18,777 nt of DNA from GCA-002701455 sp964342575. Its GTDB lineage: Bacteria; Pseudomonadota; Alphaproteobacteria; Thalassobaculales; Thalassobaculaceae. Position 1 is the first letter of the stretch, and every line of letters starts with the position of its first letter. The stretch lies in contig CAYFGZ010000065.1 of assembly GCA_964342575.1 (NCBI GenBank), positions 1 to 18,777 on the forward strand. The letters run 5' to 3'. Below the pieces are notes generated by a model. It searched no databases, was not told the origin of the DNA, and worked only from the letters and a program-made list of their open reading frames with translations. Made by a program: the position numbers and the translations under genes. Below, piece by piece: positions 7,165-13,535 of the stretch.

Positions 7165-8013
7165 ATGGAGGAATATAGGCAACTTAGTTATGCTTTGGGC
7201 GCTGAAATTAACGGTATTTCGCTTAAGAATAACCTTTCGGCCCAGGCTATATCCTTTATTAAGCAAATTTGGAACGAACATCATGTAATATTACTCCGAG
7301 AACAAGCGGCAGAACCAGAGGATTTGATAGCATTTGCTAGTAGTTTTGGTTCTTTGGATGATCACGCCAGTACCCCATACTATCGATTAGATGGTTTTCC
7401 CCAGTTAATGGAAATCACTACACGGGAATTTAATGGGCGTCCGTCAGAAACAAGAAACGTTGGGAGAAACTGGCATTCTGACTATTCCTATACTCAAAGA
7501 CCCGCCGCGGCATCAATGCTGTTTTGTGTAGAACCTGCTCCGTTAGGTGGAGACACAATGTTCTGTAATATGGTCAAAGCCTATGAAAACTTGTCTGAAA
7601 CCATGCGAAAAATCGTTGATGGTCTTCATTCGGTTTACGATTTTGGACTAACAGCGGGATTAAACCAACGTGATGCTAGGGAGGTCGCTGAAACTCATAA
7701 ATTAAACCCACCAATTGCTCATCCTGCCGTGCGCACTCATCCTGAGAGTGGAAAAAAAGCACTATACGTTAGTGAGCGGGTATCTTATTTCTATGGGATG
7801 ACGATTGATGAGAGTCGACCGATCATTGATTATCTTTGTCATCATGCTACGAGAGCAGAAAATGTCTATAGACACTCCTGGAGTGCTGGTGACCTCGTCT
7901 GCTGGGACAATCGTACTACTATGCATATAGCCTTGACAGATTTTGACCAAACGCTATCCCGTCATATGTTAAGAGCGACACTATTGGGAGAGAAATCTGG
8001 ATTCGTAGTCTAG
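7165..8013 (+). CDS. TauD/TfdA-family Fe(II)/2-oxoglutarate-dependent dioxygenase
   Basis: 282 residues, the usual TauD length. Such enzymes hydroxylate a substrate using O2 and 2-oxoglutarate, often to release sulfite, a halogenated phenol or another leaving group. The iron-binding facial triad is visible: H104 and D106 (NWHSDYSY) and H254 (TTMHIALTD). Two arginines near the end, R266 and R270 (SRHMLRATLLG), match the 2-oxoglutarate and substrate-carboxylate/sulfonate arginines of TauD. Double-stranded beta-helix pattern throughout. A strong AAGGAG (7151-7156) sits 8 bases before the ATG, stronger than those of most neighbours. It pairs with the RraA-like gene and converges on the NUDIX gene, whose stop is 6 bases away. 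Substrate cannot be assigned; taurine is only one of many options. Confidence 0.9.
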   Translation: MEEYRQLSYALGAEINGISLKNNLSAQAISFIKQIWNEHHVILLREQAAEPEDLIAFASSFGSLDDHASTPYYRLDGFPQLMEITTREFNGRPSETRNVGRNWHSDYSYTQRPAAASMLFCVEPAPLGGDTMFCNMVKAYENLSETMRKIVDGLHSVYDFGLTAGLNQRDAREVAETHKLNPPIAHPAVRTHPESGKKALYVSERVSYFYGMTIDESRPIIDYLCHHATRAENVYRHSWSAGDLVCWDNRTTMHIALTDFDQTLSRHMLRATLLGEKSGFVV

Positions 8014-8019
8014 CTGCCC

Positions 8020-8877
8020 CTATACAACGGGACTTCTAAGGCCATTTACAATATCATAATGATCGGGGTGGTCAGTTAAAATAAAGCCATGACGAATGAG
8101 AAAGTCGATGATAACTAAATTGCAATTGAATTTAAAAGAGTTAGGCCACGACCCAACAATATCGATTACATTTTCAATTGCTACCAGTTCAAATTTTTCT
8201 ACTTCGCCATCCAGTGGAGCGGGACGGTAGGAAGGTGGAAGCTCAAGGTCATAGACATACATCACGTGCCGCCGCATCTTTGTTCCAACCTGCATGGTAT
8301 AGCTAATCTGACCAGAAGGTATAGCCTGCCGAGCTAATTTCTCCGATATGTTTGCTTCTTCATGACATTCCTTAATCACATTCTGTTCAAGGGTCAATCC
8401 GGCTGGCTGACCTCCTGCAACCATATTATCGAGTTGGCCGGGAAAAGTCTCTCTGTTTTGAGCTCGCGTTGCCACCCACATTTTTAGATCTGGACCATTT
8501 CGGACTATACCGTTCAGATGAAAACCAGTACTTAGTATCCCAAATAGATCGGCAGATCCTCGGTCGATTGTCATCAACGTGGGTTGATCTATTTTGGCAC
8601 GTACAGCATATTTCTCGTCTGATTTTTCGTTGCCAATTCCTGCCCTGCGAAATGTTTCGAGAATTTCTTCGAAAGCCTGATTGCGGTCCCGAATGGTCTT
8701 GAGATTTTTGGACATTTTCAATGAGTCTGATCCCAAGGTAAAAAAGTATGGAAAGGCTAACAGTTTTGACACGATTTTCTTGTGCACATATCCAACTGTT
8801 TTGTCGTCAATCGACCAGGGAAAAAATTGAGTGTAGTCGCAGTTATTGCAATAGATGATATGATCGATAAAGCCCAT
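8020..8877 (-). CDS. NUDIX hydrolase with N-terminal DUF4743 domain
   Basis: 285 residues. Residues about 1-115 match DUF4743, the domain that precedes a NUDIX domain in the C-terminal half of fungal Tnr3 thiamine pyrophosphokinase and in plant and bacterial relatives. GFHLNGIV (118-125) opens the catalytic domain. The NUDIX box at 155-177 keeps E170, E173 and E174 but is divergent: the usual Arg is K169 and the terminal Gly is N176, as is common in this subfamily. The yeast and plant relatives hydrolyse oxidised or damaged thiamine diphosphates, so a damage-control role is possible by analogy. A GGGGA ribosome binding site precedes the ATG closely. Divergent from the twin-transmembrane gene at 8990. 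Confidence 0.88.
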   Translation of the reverse strand: MGFIDHIIYCNNCDYTQFFPWSIDDKTVGYVHKKIVSKLLAFPYFFTLGSDSLKMSKNLKTIRDRNQAFEEILETFRRAGIGNEKSDEKYAVRAKIDQPTLMTIDRGSADLFGILSTGFHLNGIVRNGPDLKMWVATRAQNRETFPGQLDNMVAGGQPAGLTLEQNVIKECHEEANISEKLARQAIPSGQISYTMQVGTKMRRHVMYVYDLELPPSYRPAPLDGEVEKFELVAIENVIDIVGSWPNSFKFNCNLVIIDFLIRHGFILTDHPDHYDIVNGLRSPVV

Positions 8878-8952
8878 GTTTCCCCGTTGTTTTGATCAGT
8901 ATTATCAACTCTTGGTTAAAACATATTATTCGAACTCATTTTGGCATTTCGG

Positions 8953-8981
8953 TTGCCTTGATAGCTAAGGATAATTATATC
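8953..8981 (+). promoter_or_regulatory. Candidate promoter for the twin-transmembrane gene
   Basis: TTGCCT (8953-8958) and TATATC (8976-8981) are 17 bases apart. Transcription would begin at about 8988, almost on the ATG at 8990, so the message would be nearly leaderless. The hexamers are only moderate matches. Confidence 0.25.
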
Positions 8982-8989
8982 TTATTAAG

Positions 8990-9187
8990 ATGGATACATT
9001 AATTATAGTAATGCTTGTTGTGGCCATCCTTCTGGTGGTAGGCGCTCTTGTCGGAGGGTTGATAACTATGGCTAGAGGAGGCGAGCTAGGACCCAAAAGG
9101 TCAAATATGTTTATGCGCTATAGAGTCCTGTTTCAAGGGATTGCTATTTTGTTAGTGGTAATTTTGTTGGCTATTGCTGGGGATTAA
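8990..9187 (+). CDS. Twin-transmembrane protein, HIG1 domain
   Basis: 65 residues. Two hydrophobic helices (about 4-27 and 50-63) flank a short polar loop carrying NMFMRYRVLFQG (39-50), which matches the HIG1/hypoxia-induced-gene motif that in mitochondria marks respiratory-complex accessory proteins (Rcf1/HIGD). Bacterial members are small inner-membrane hairpins of unknown function. The ATG at 8990 has no good ribosome binding site: AAGGA at 8967-8971 is too far away, and a stop at 8972-8974 blocks upstream extension in this frame. Initiation could be leaderless. The corrinoid adenosyltransferase gene follows 19 bp later, and etfBA comes after that; I recall this order from other alphaproteobacteria. 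A link to respiration is inference. Confidence 0.85.
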   Translation: MDTLIIVMLVVAILLVVGALVGGLITMARGGELGPKRSNMFMRYRVLFQGIAILLVVILLAIAGD

Positions 9188-9206
9188 AGCGTAGGATCTA
9201 ACCATC

Positions 9207-9773
9207 ATGGTGAAATTGACCAAAATATATACCCGAGGCGGAGACAACGGAGTTACTTCCTTGGGCAATGGAAAGCGTGTCCCAAAATATTCAGAGCGCC
9301 CTACGGCTTATGGTTCTGTCGATGAGGCGAATGCATCCATCGGTCTTGCTCGATTGGAAGCCAGTGAATCTCAAGATAAGGTATTAGCTCGTATACAAAA
9401 CGATCTTTTCGATGTTGGCGCCGACCTGTGCACACCAGAGGATGCAACGAGGAAGACTGGGCCCTTGAGGGTATCGCAAGTTCAAGTCGACCGGCTGGAG
9501 GCTGAAATTGATAAAATGAACGAACAATTGCAGCCACTGTCATCCTTTGTTCTGCCCGGTGGATCGAGACTAGCTGCTTATCTGCACAATTCTCGTGTAA
9601 TTGTGCGCAGAGCTGAGCGGGATATTACGTTGTTAGCGTCTAAGGAGAATATAAATCCACTAGTTGCAAAATACATCAATAGGCTCTCAGATCACCTTTT
9701 TGTTTTTTCAAGACACGTGAATGATGATGGTGAATTAGACGTGTTATGGGAGCCTGGAAAGAATATTGTCTGA
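9207..9773 (+). CDS. pduO: PduO-type cob(I)alamin adenosyltransferase
   Basis: 188 residues, typical length. Transfers the 5'-deoxyadenosyl group of ATP to cob(I)alamin to give adenosylcobalamin. Visible are the N-terminal ATP-binding stretch YTRGGDNGVTSLGNGKRV (8-25), AYGSVDEANA (34-43), and the central helices carrying FVLPGGS (114-120) and SRVIVRRAER (129-138), where the arginines contact ATP. YINRLSDHLFVFSRHVN (156-172) is the last conserved helix, with F/D positions that shape four-coordinate cobalamin. AGGA lies 10 bases before the ATG. Probably cotranscribed with the twin-transmembrane gene. No B12-dependent enzyme is in the window; methylmalonyl-CoA mutase would be the usual customer in such bacteria. 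Confidence 0.92.
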   Translation: MVKLTKIYTRGGDNGVTSLGNGKRVPKYSERPTAYGSVDEANASIGLARLEASESQDKVLARIQNDLFDVGADLCTPEDATRKTGPLRVSQVQVDRLEAEIDKMNEQLQPLSSFVLPGGSRLAAYLHNSRVIVRRAERDITLLASKENINPLVAKYINRLSDHLFVFSRHVNDDGELDVLWEPGKNIV

Positions 9774-9834
9774 TAATTTAGTTGTGGTCGCATTGTACTG
9801 GTCGCAAATCTATAGTTGAAACCTACCGTTAAAC

Positions 9835-9863
9835 TTGACATAGAAGCTCAGCTCTCCTAGGTA
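9835..9863 (+). promoter_or_regulatory. Candidate sigma-70 promoter for etfBA
   Basis: A perfect TTGACA at 9835-9840 is followed after 17 bases by a poor -10, TAGGTA (9858-9863); TAGTAT at 9862-9867 is a closer match to the consensus but is 21 bases away. A strong -35 with a weak -10 is common in alphaproteobacteria. It lies 50 bases before the etfB start, in a 140-bp gap that otherwise shows nothing clear. Confidence 0.4.
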
Positions 9864-9913
9864 GTATCAAGCGTATTGGTTAGATATGGTTTCGTTTATT
9901 TTTCGAGGTAGCT

Positions 9914-10663
9914 ATGAAGGTTCTTGTGCCCGTAAAGAGGGTTATAGATTATAACGTTAAGGTTAGAGTAAAGGCTGATGAGACTGGCGTAGAACTCGCC
10001 AATGTAAAGATGTCCATGAATCCCTTTGACGAAATTTCGATAGAGCAGGCGATACGACTGAAAGAGGCAGGCAGCGCCGAAGAAGTGGTGGCGGTGTCAA
10101 TTGGTGTCCAGCAATGTCAGGAAACTATAAGAACAGCTTTAGCAATGGGGGCGGATCGAGGTATCCATGTATTGCACGATGGCGAAGTAGAACCTTTGGC
10201 TGTAGCTAAACTTCTCAAGGTTCTGGTGGATAAAGAAGGACCGGAGCTAGTTATCGTAGGTAAGCAGGCAATTGATGATGATTCTAATCAGACAGGGCAA
10301 ATGTTGGCTGCGCTCGCTGGTTGGGGGCAGGCCACTTTTGTTTCTGATATAGAACTAAATGGTCGAGAACTTAAGGCTACCCGCGAAGTCGATGGCGGTT
10401 TGGAGATGATAAATGTCAAGCTACCAGCAGTTATAACTACTGATCTTCGTTTAAATGAACCTAGATATGCATCCCTGCCTAATATTATGAAGGCCAAGAA
10501 GAAGCCTATTGACCAGGTATCTCCATCAGACTTAGGAGTTGACATAGCGCCCCGTCTTGAAGTTCTAAAAGTAGCTGAGCCGCCCCAAAGAGTATCTGGA
10601 ATAAAAGTCGAAAACGTAGCAGATCTTGTAGATAAATTGCGCAATACAGCAAAGGTTATTTGA
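9914..10663 (+). CDS. etfB: Electron transfer flavoprotein beta subunit
   Basis: 249 residues. With EtfA it takes electrons from acyl-CoA dehydrogenases and related flavoenzymes and passes them to ETF:ubiquinone oxidoreductase. Visible: N-terminal KVLVPVKRV strand, MNPFDEISIEQAIRLKE (35-51), the AMP-binding GKQAIDDDSNQTGQ segment (116-129), and LNEPRYASLPNIMKAKKK (180-197). The last is the recognition loop that docks onto dehydrogenases, with L188 matching the anchoring leucine of human ETF-beta and a lysine cluster at 193-197 in the region methylated by ETFBKMT-type enzymes in mitochondria and some alphaproteobacteria. GAGGT (9905-9909) is the ribosome binding site. One base separates the stop from etfA. 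Confidence 0.96.
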   Translation: MKVLVPVKRVIDYNVKVRVKADETGVELANVKMSMNPFDEISIEQAIRLKEAGSAEEVVAVSIGVQQCQETIRTALAMGADRGIHVLHDGEVEPLAVAKLLKVLVDKEGPELVIVGKQAIDDDSNQTGQMLAALAGWGQATFVSDIELNGRELKATREVDGGLEMINVKLPAVITTDLRLNEPRYASLPNIMKAKKKPIDQVSPSDLGVDIAPRLEVLKVAEPPQRVSGIKVENVADLVDKLRNTAKVI

Positions 10664-10664
10664 A

Positions 10665-11615
10665 ATGACTATTCTTATACTAGCTGAACATGATAATGAA
10701 GAACTAAAATCGGCAACATTGCATGCTGTTGCGGCCGGTCAGGAAATAGGTGGAGATATAGATATATTGGTTGCTGGGAATGGCTGTAGTTCAGTTGTTG
10801 ATAGTGCGACCAAGGTATCAGGAGTAACGGCCGTGCTTGCAGCAAATTCGTCTGAGTATGAGCATGGGTTAGCAGAAAATGTGGCCCGACTGTTGGCTGA
10901 CGTGGCAGAAGAGTATAGCCACGTATTAGCTACAGCGACAACTTCTGCAAAGAATATAATGCCGCGAGTCGCTGCATTGTTAGATGTTCAACAAATTTCT
11001 GAAATCTCGGAAGTATTAGATAAAGATACTTTTGTTAGGCCAATCTATGCGGGAAATGCTATGGCGACTGTTAAGTCCAGTGATGAGACGAAAATTGTTA
11101 CAGTTAGGGGTACGTCATTTGAAGCAGCTGCGGCTGACGGCGGAAGTGCCGAAGTGCGGACGATAGAGGGGGCTGGAGACGCTGAGTTGACATCCTATCT
11201 CGGGTCTGAGTTGAGCTCTTCGGAACGCCCCGATTTGACTTCGGCGCGGATAGTTATCTCCGGAGGACGAGGAATGCAATCTGGTGAAAATTTTCCGCTC
11301 ATAGAATCGGTGGCTGATAAATTAGGAGCAGCCGTAGGTGCATCAAGAGCAGCGGTTGATGCCGGTTATGTGCCTAACGACTATCAAGTAGGGCAGACAG
11401 GTAAGGTGGTAGCGCCAGATCTATACATAGCGGTAGGTATTTCGGGAGCTATTCAACACTTGGCCGGGATGAAGGATAGCAAGGTAATAGTCGCTATAAA
11501 CAAAGATGAAGAAGCGCCAATTTTTCAGGTGGCTGACTTTGGGCTAGTTGCAGATTTATTTACAGCTGTTCCTGAATTGGATGAAGAACTTAAAAAGAAT
11601 GGTTTTGAGGGTTAA
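10665..11615 (+). CDS. etfA: Electron transfer flavoprotein alpha subunit
   Basis: 316 residues, normal length. FAD-binding partner of EtfB. N-terminal ETF domain ends near residue 180. The FAD-binding domain follows: SGGRG (199-203), GASRAAVDAG (225-234), QTGKVVAPDLYIAVGISGAIQHLAGM (244-269, written here as the family signature around the flavin) and INKDEEAPIFQVADFGLV (278-295), where N279 and D281 sit near the adenine end. AAAGG (10651-10655) inside etfB serves as its ribosome binding site. The tight etfB-etfA spacing keeps the subunits in equal amount. The hydroxyacyl-CoA dehydrogenase gene follows after 32 bp, which places the operon in fatty-acid or short-chain acyl-CoA oxidation. Confidence 0.96.
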   Translation: MTILILAEHDNEELKSATLHAVAAGQEIGGDIDILVAGNGCSSVVDSATKVSGVTAVLAANSSEYEHGLAENVARLLADVAEEYSHVLATATTSAKNIMPRVAALLDVQQISEISEVLDKDTFVRPIYAGNAMATVKSSDETKIVTVRGTSFEAAAADGGSAEVRTIEGAGDAELTSYLGSELSSSERPDLTSARIVISGGRGMQSGENFPLIESVADKLGAAVGASRAAVDAGYVPNDYQVGQTGKVVAPDLYIAVGISGAIQHLAGMKDSKVIVAINKDEEAPIFQVADFGLVADLFTAVPELDEELKKNGFEG

Positions 11616-11647
11616 GATAGACTTCGCTAGCCAGACTGGGTTCAAAA

Positions 11648-12520
11648 ATGATTGGTAAAATTGGTATAATTGGTGCGGGGCAGATGGGAAGCGGCATTGC
11701 CCAAATCGTTTCGTTAAGTGGCCGTACAGTTTATTTATTGGATGTGGATACTTCACTTCTGGATGCCAGTCTTATCAATATAGAGCGAAATTTGGCACGT
11801 CAGGTCAAAAGAGAAAAGATTAGCGACCAAGATGTTAGAGAGGCTTTGGGGCGTATAACCGTTGGAACAGAATACAATAATTTCAATACCTGTGACCTTA
11901 TCATAGAGGCCGCCACAGAGGATGAAAACATTAAGCGGAAAATTTTTGACCAGCTTTCACCTCATCTTGGAACAGATGCAGTTATTGCAACTAATACCTC
12001 TTCCATATCAATAACCCGACTAGCTGCAACCACGGATCGCCCCGAGAAGTTTATTGGGATGCATTTTTTTAATCCAGTTCCTATTATGCAATTAGTCGAA
12101 TTGATCAGAGGCATATCAACAGATTCTTCAACATTCGATCTTATAAAAGAATTGTCGGAAGCATTGGGGAAAACGGTTGCGGAAGCTGAGGATTTTCCGG
12201 CATTTATCGTCAATAGAATATTGGTCCCAATGATAAACGAGGCTGTTTACACAGTTTACGAGGGGGTGGGCTCTATTTCGTCGGTAGATATTGGGCTTCG
12301 ATTAGGAGCTAATCACCCGATGGGGCCACTTGAACTAGCTGACTTTATAGGTCTGGACACTTGCTTGTCTGTGATGCAGGTTCTCTATGCTGGGCTATCG
12401 GATTCGAAATATAGACCCTGCCCCTTATTAATCAAATATGTTGAAGCCGGTTGGTTGGGCAGAAAAACTGGGAGAGGTTTTTATGATTATGCTGGTGATA
12501 AGCCGACACCAACTAGATAG
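11648..12520 (+). CDS. hbd: 3-hydroxybutyryl-CoA / 3-hydroxyacyl-CoA dehydrogenase
   Basis: 290 residues, single-function length. Oxidises (S)-3-hydroxyacyl-CoA to 3-ketoacyl-CoA with NAD+, or runs in reverse in polyester or butanoate metabolism. The Rossmann motif is GAGQMG (9-14), and D32 after strand 2 points to NAD+. TNTSSISIT (115-123) contains the conserved serine S118. H139 (GMHFFNP) and E151 (ELIRG) form the catalytic His-Glu dyad, and N189 (IVNR) completes the site. The C-terminal helical domain ends in the usual GRKTGRGFYDY. The ribosome binding site is weak, so translation may depend on readthrough from etfA. Last gene of the etf unit; no terminator is evident in the following 180 bases. 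Confidence 0.95.
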   Translation: MIGKIGIIGAGQMGSGIAQIVSLSGRTVYLLDVDTSLLDASLINIERNLARQVKREKISDQDVREALGRITVGTEYNNFNTCDLIIEAATEDENIKRKIFDQLSPHLGTDAVIATNTSSISITRLAATTDRPEKFIGMHFFNPVPIMQLVELIRGISTDSSTFDLIKELSEALGKTVAEAEDFPAFIVNRILVPMINEAVYTVYEGVGSISSVDIGLRLGANHPMGPLELADFIGLDTCLSVMQVLYAGLSDSKYRPCPLLIKYVEAGWLGRKTGRGFYDYAGDKPTPTR

Positions 12521-12635
12521 GTTGTCAGCGTATTGTGTTACTAGGAAAACATATTATAGAACTCAAGAAATTCAAGCAGTTACCGGTAAATAACCAAGAA
12601 GAGTAGACATACGTCAAAAATACATAAATTTTTTA

Positions 12636-12664
12636 TTGCATTTAGTTAAAATATAATATATATT
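12636..12664 (+). promoter_or_regulatory. Candidate promoter for the 75-residue orphan gene
   Basis: TTGCAT (12636-12641) and TATATT (12659-12664) are 17 bases apart in a very AT-rich stretch. An overlapping TATAAT at 12652-12657 is a better -10, but its matching -35 is poor. A 10-base palindrome, TTACCGGTAA (12580-12589), lies about 50 bases upstream and could be an operator. Confidence 0.3.
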
Positions 12665-12678
12665 GTTCATATAAAGCT

Positions 12679-12695
12679 TCCTTTAGAAGAAAGGA
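12679..12695 (+). promoter_or_regulatory. Possible ribosome-binding-site hairpin
   Basis: TCCTTT (12679-12684), loop AGAAG, and AAAGGA (12690-12695) form a perfect 6-bp stem. The right arm is the ribosome binding site of the ATG at 12703, so the hairpin would hide it. Six pairs with two G-C are marginally stable. Confidence 0.35.
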
Positions 12696-12702
12696 TAATA
12701 TT

Positions 12703-12930
12703 ATGACCAGAATGGTTGCGAATAAGGCTTTGCAATTGTTGGCTAAAGCGATATCAGATTTGGAAGGCAATGAGAAGAAAGTTGCTGATGCCTTAGTAGC
12801 TGAGTTACAAGCTAGTAACATAGTGTTTGGCGAAAAACTCATTTGTCCCATTAATACGAACGCTAGTAACGATCCTCAGTACCCATTAGATTTGACCGCG
12901 GTTAAGCGAGACAGTCAGACACTGCATTGA
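12703..12930 (+). CDS. Hypothetical protein, 75 residues
   Basis: I do not recognise this protein. It begins MTRMVANKALQLLAKAISDL and has an amphipathic helical N-terminal half (about 5-38) rich in Ala, Leu and Lys/Glu. A less structured C-terminal half follows, with one cysteine (C48), and the end is polar. There is no signal peptide or membrane segment, so it is probably cytoplasmic. Support for it as a real gene: AAGGA 7 bases before the ATG, a promoter-like AT-rich region of its own, and a 13-bp gap to the convergent tlpA-like gene. Against: it is short and has no known relatives that I can name. It could be a lineage-specific regulator or an unannotated small protein; no function is proposed. 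Confidence 0.5.
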   Translation: MTRMVANKALQLLAKAISDLEGNEKKVADALVAELQASNIVFGEKLICPINTNASNDPQYPLDLTAVKRDSQTLH

Positions 12931-12943
12931 GTTGGACTACCTG

Positions 12944-13519
12944 TTATTTAGGCGAGTCGGGTTCTGTAAAAGAGCGGATTAACTTCGTAGCGGCCTCGGA
13001 GTCCCATTGGGCGTTGCCTATTAGTTTCCCAACGATTCGGCCCTGGGGACTTACTAGGATAGTTGTAGGTATGCCAGTCAATTGCAGTTTTCTCATCAGT
13101 TTGGCCTGCGGATCGCTAGCTGATTGAAGTTCTGACATGCCTAGCTTTTTCAAAAACGGAAGGAAAGTTGGAATTCCCCCTCTATCGATAGAAATCAGTA
13201 AAACTTTAAAATTGGGGCTCTTTATATTTTTCATCAATCGATTTATAGAAGGGAGCTCATCAACACAAGGCGCACACCAGGTTGCCCAAAAATTTATCAA
13301 TAGCCAATTTCCCTCAAATTGAGCGAGGCTTATTAGTTTTCCAGTGCTATCTTTAATTGACGTGAGTGGGATTGCCAAATGAGGAGGATCTTGTACAAAT
13401 TTGGCCATGCCGCTAGATTTTTGTGGAGTTCCATAGGTTATCTCCGATAGAAGTAGGGCAATCACTACAAAAAGGGTAGTTATAATTGTTGTAACTGGAA
13501 ACGCTCCTTGAAAACGCAT
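12944..13519 (-). CDS. tlpA: TlpA-family thiol:disulfide / thioredoxin-like protein
   Basis: 191 residues. Membrane-anchored periplasmic thioredoxin of the TlpA/ResA/CcmG group, reducing disulfides for example during cytochrome c or oxidase copper-site assembly. Residues about 9-25 form a signal-anchor helix. The AhpC/TSA-Redoxin fold follows, with WCAPC (81-85; redox cysteines C82 and C85) and a cis-proline P151 (TGIPTTILV). The segment between has the extra strand-helix of the TlpA type. AAAGGA precedes the ATG by 8 bases. The start is only 16 bp from that of argH on the other strand, so each gene's promoter must extend into the other's coding sequence. The exact partner cannot be told from sequence. 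Confidence 0.9.
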   Translation of the reverse strand: MRFQGAFPVTTIITTLFVVIALLLSEITYGTPQKSSGMAKFVQDPPHLAIPLTSIKDSTGKLISLAQFEGNWLLINFWATWCAPCVDELPSINRLMKNIKSPNFKVLLISIDRGGIPTFLPFLKKLGMSELQSASDPQAKLMRKLQLTGIPTTILVSPQGRIVGKLIGNAQWDSEAATKLIRSFTEPDSPK

Positions 13520-13535
13520 TAGAAAGTTCCTTTAC

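Noticed and set aside
8014..8019. Terminator between the convergent TauD-type and NUDIX genes
   Set aside because: Only 6 bases separate the stops; the nearby CCCC/CGGG pairing is weak and lacks a T tract.
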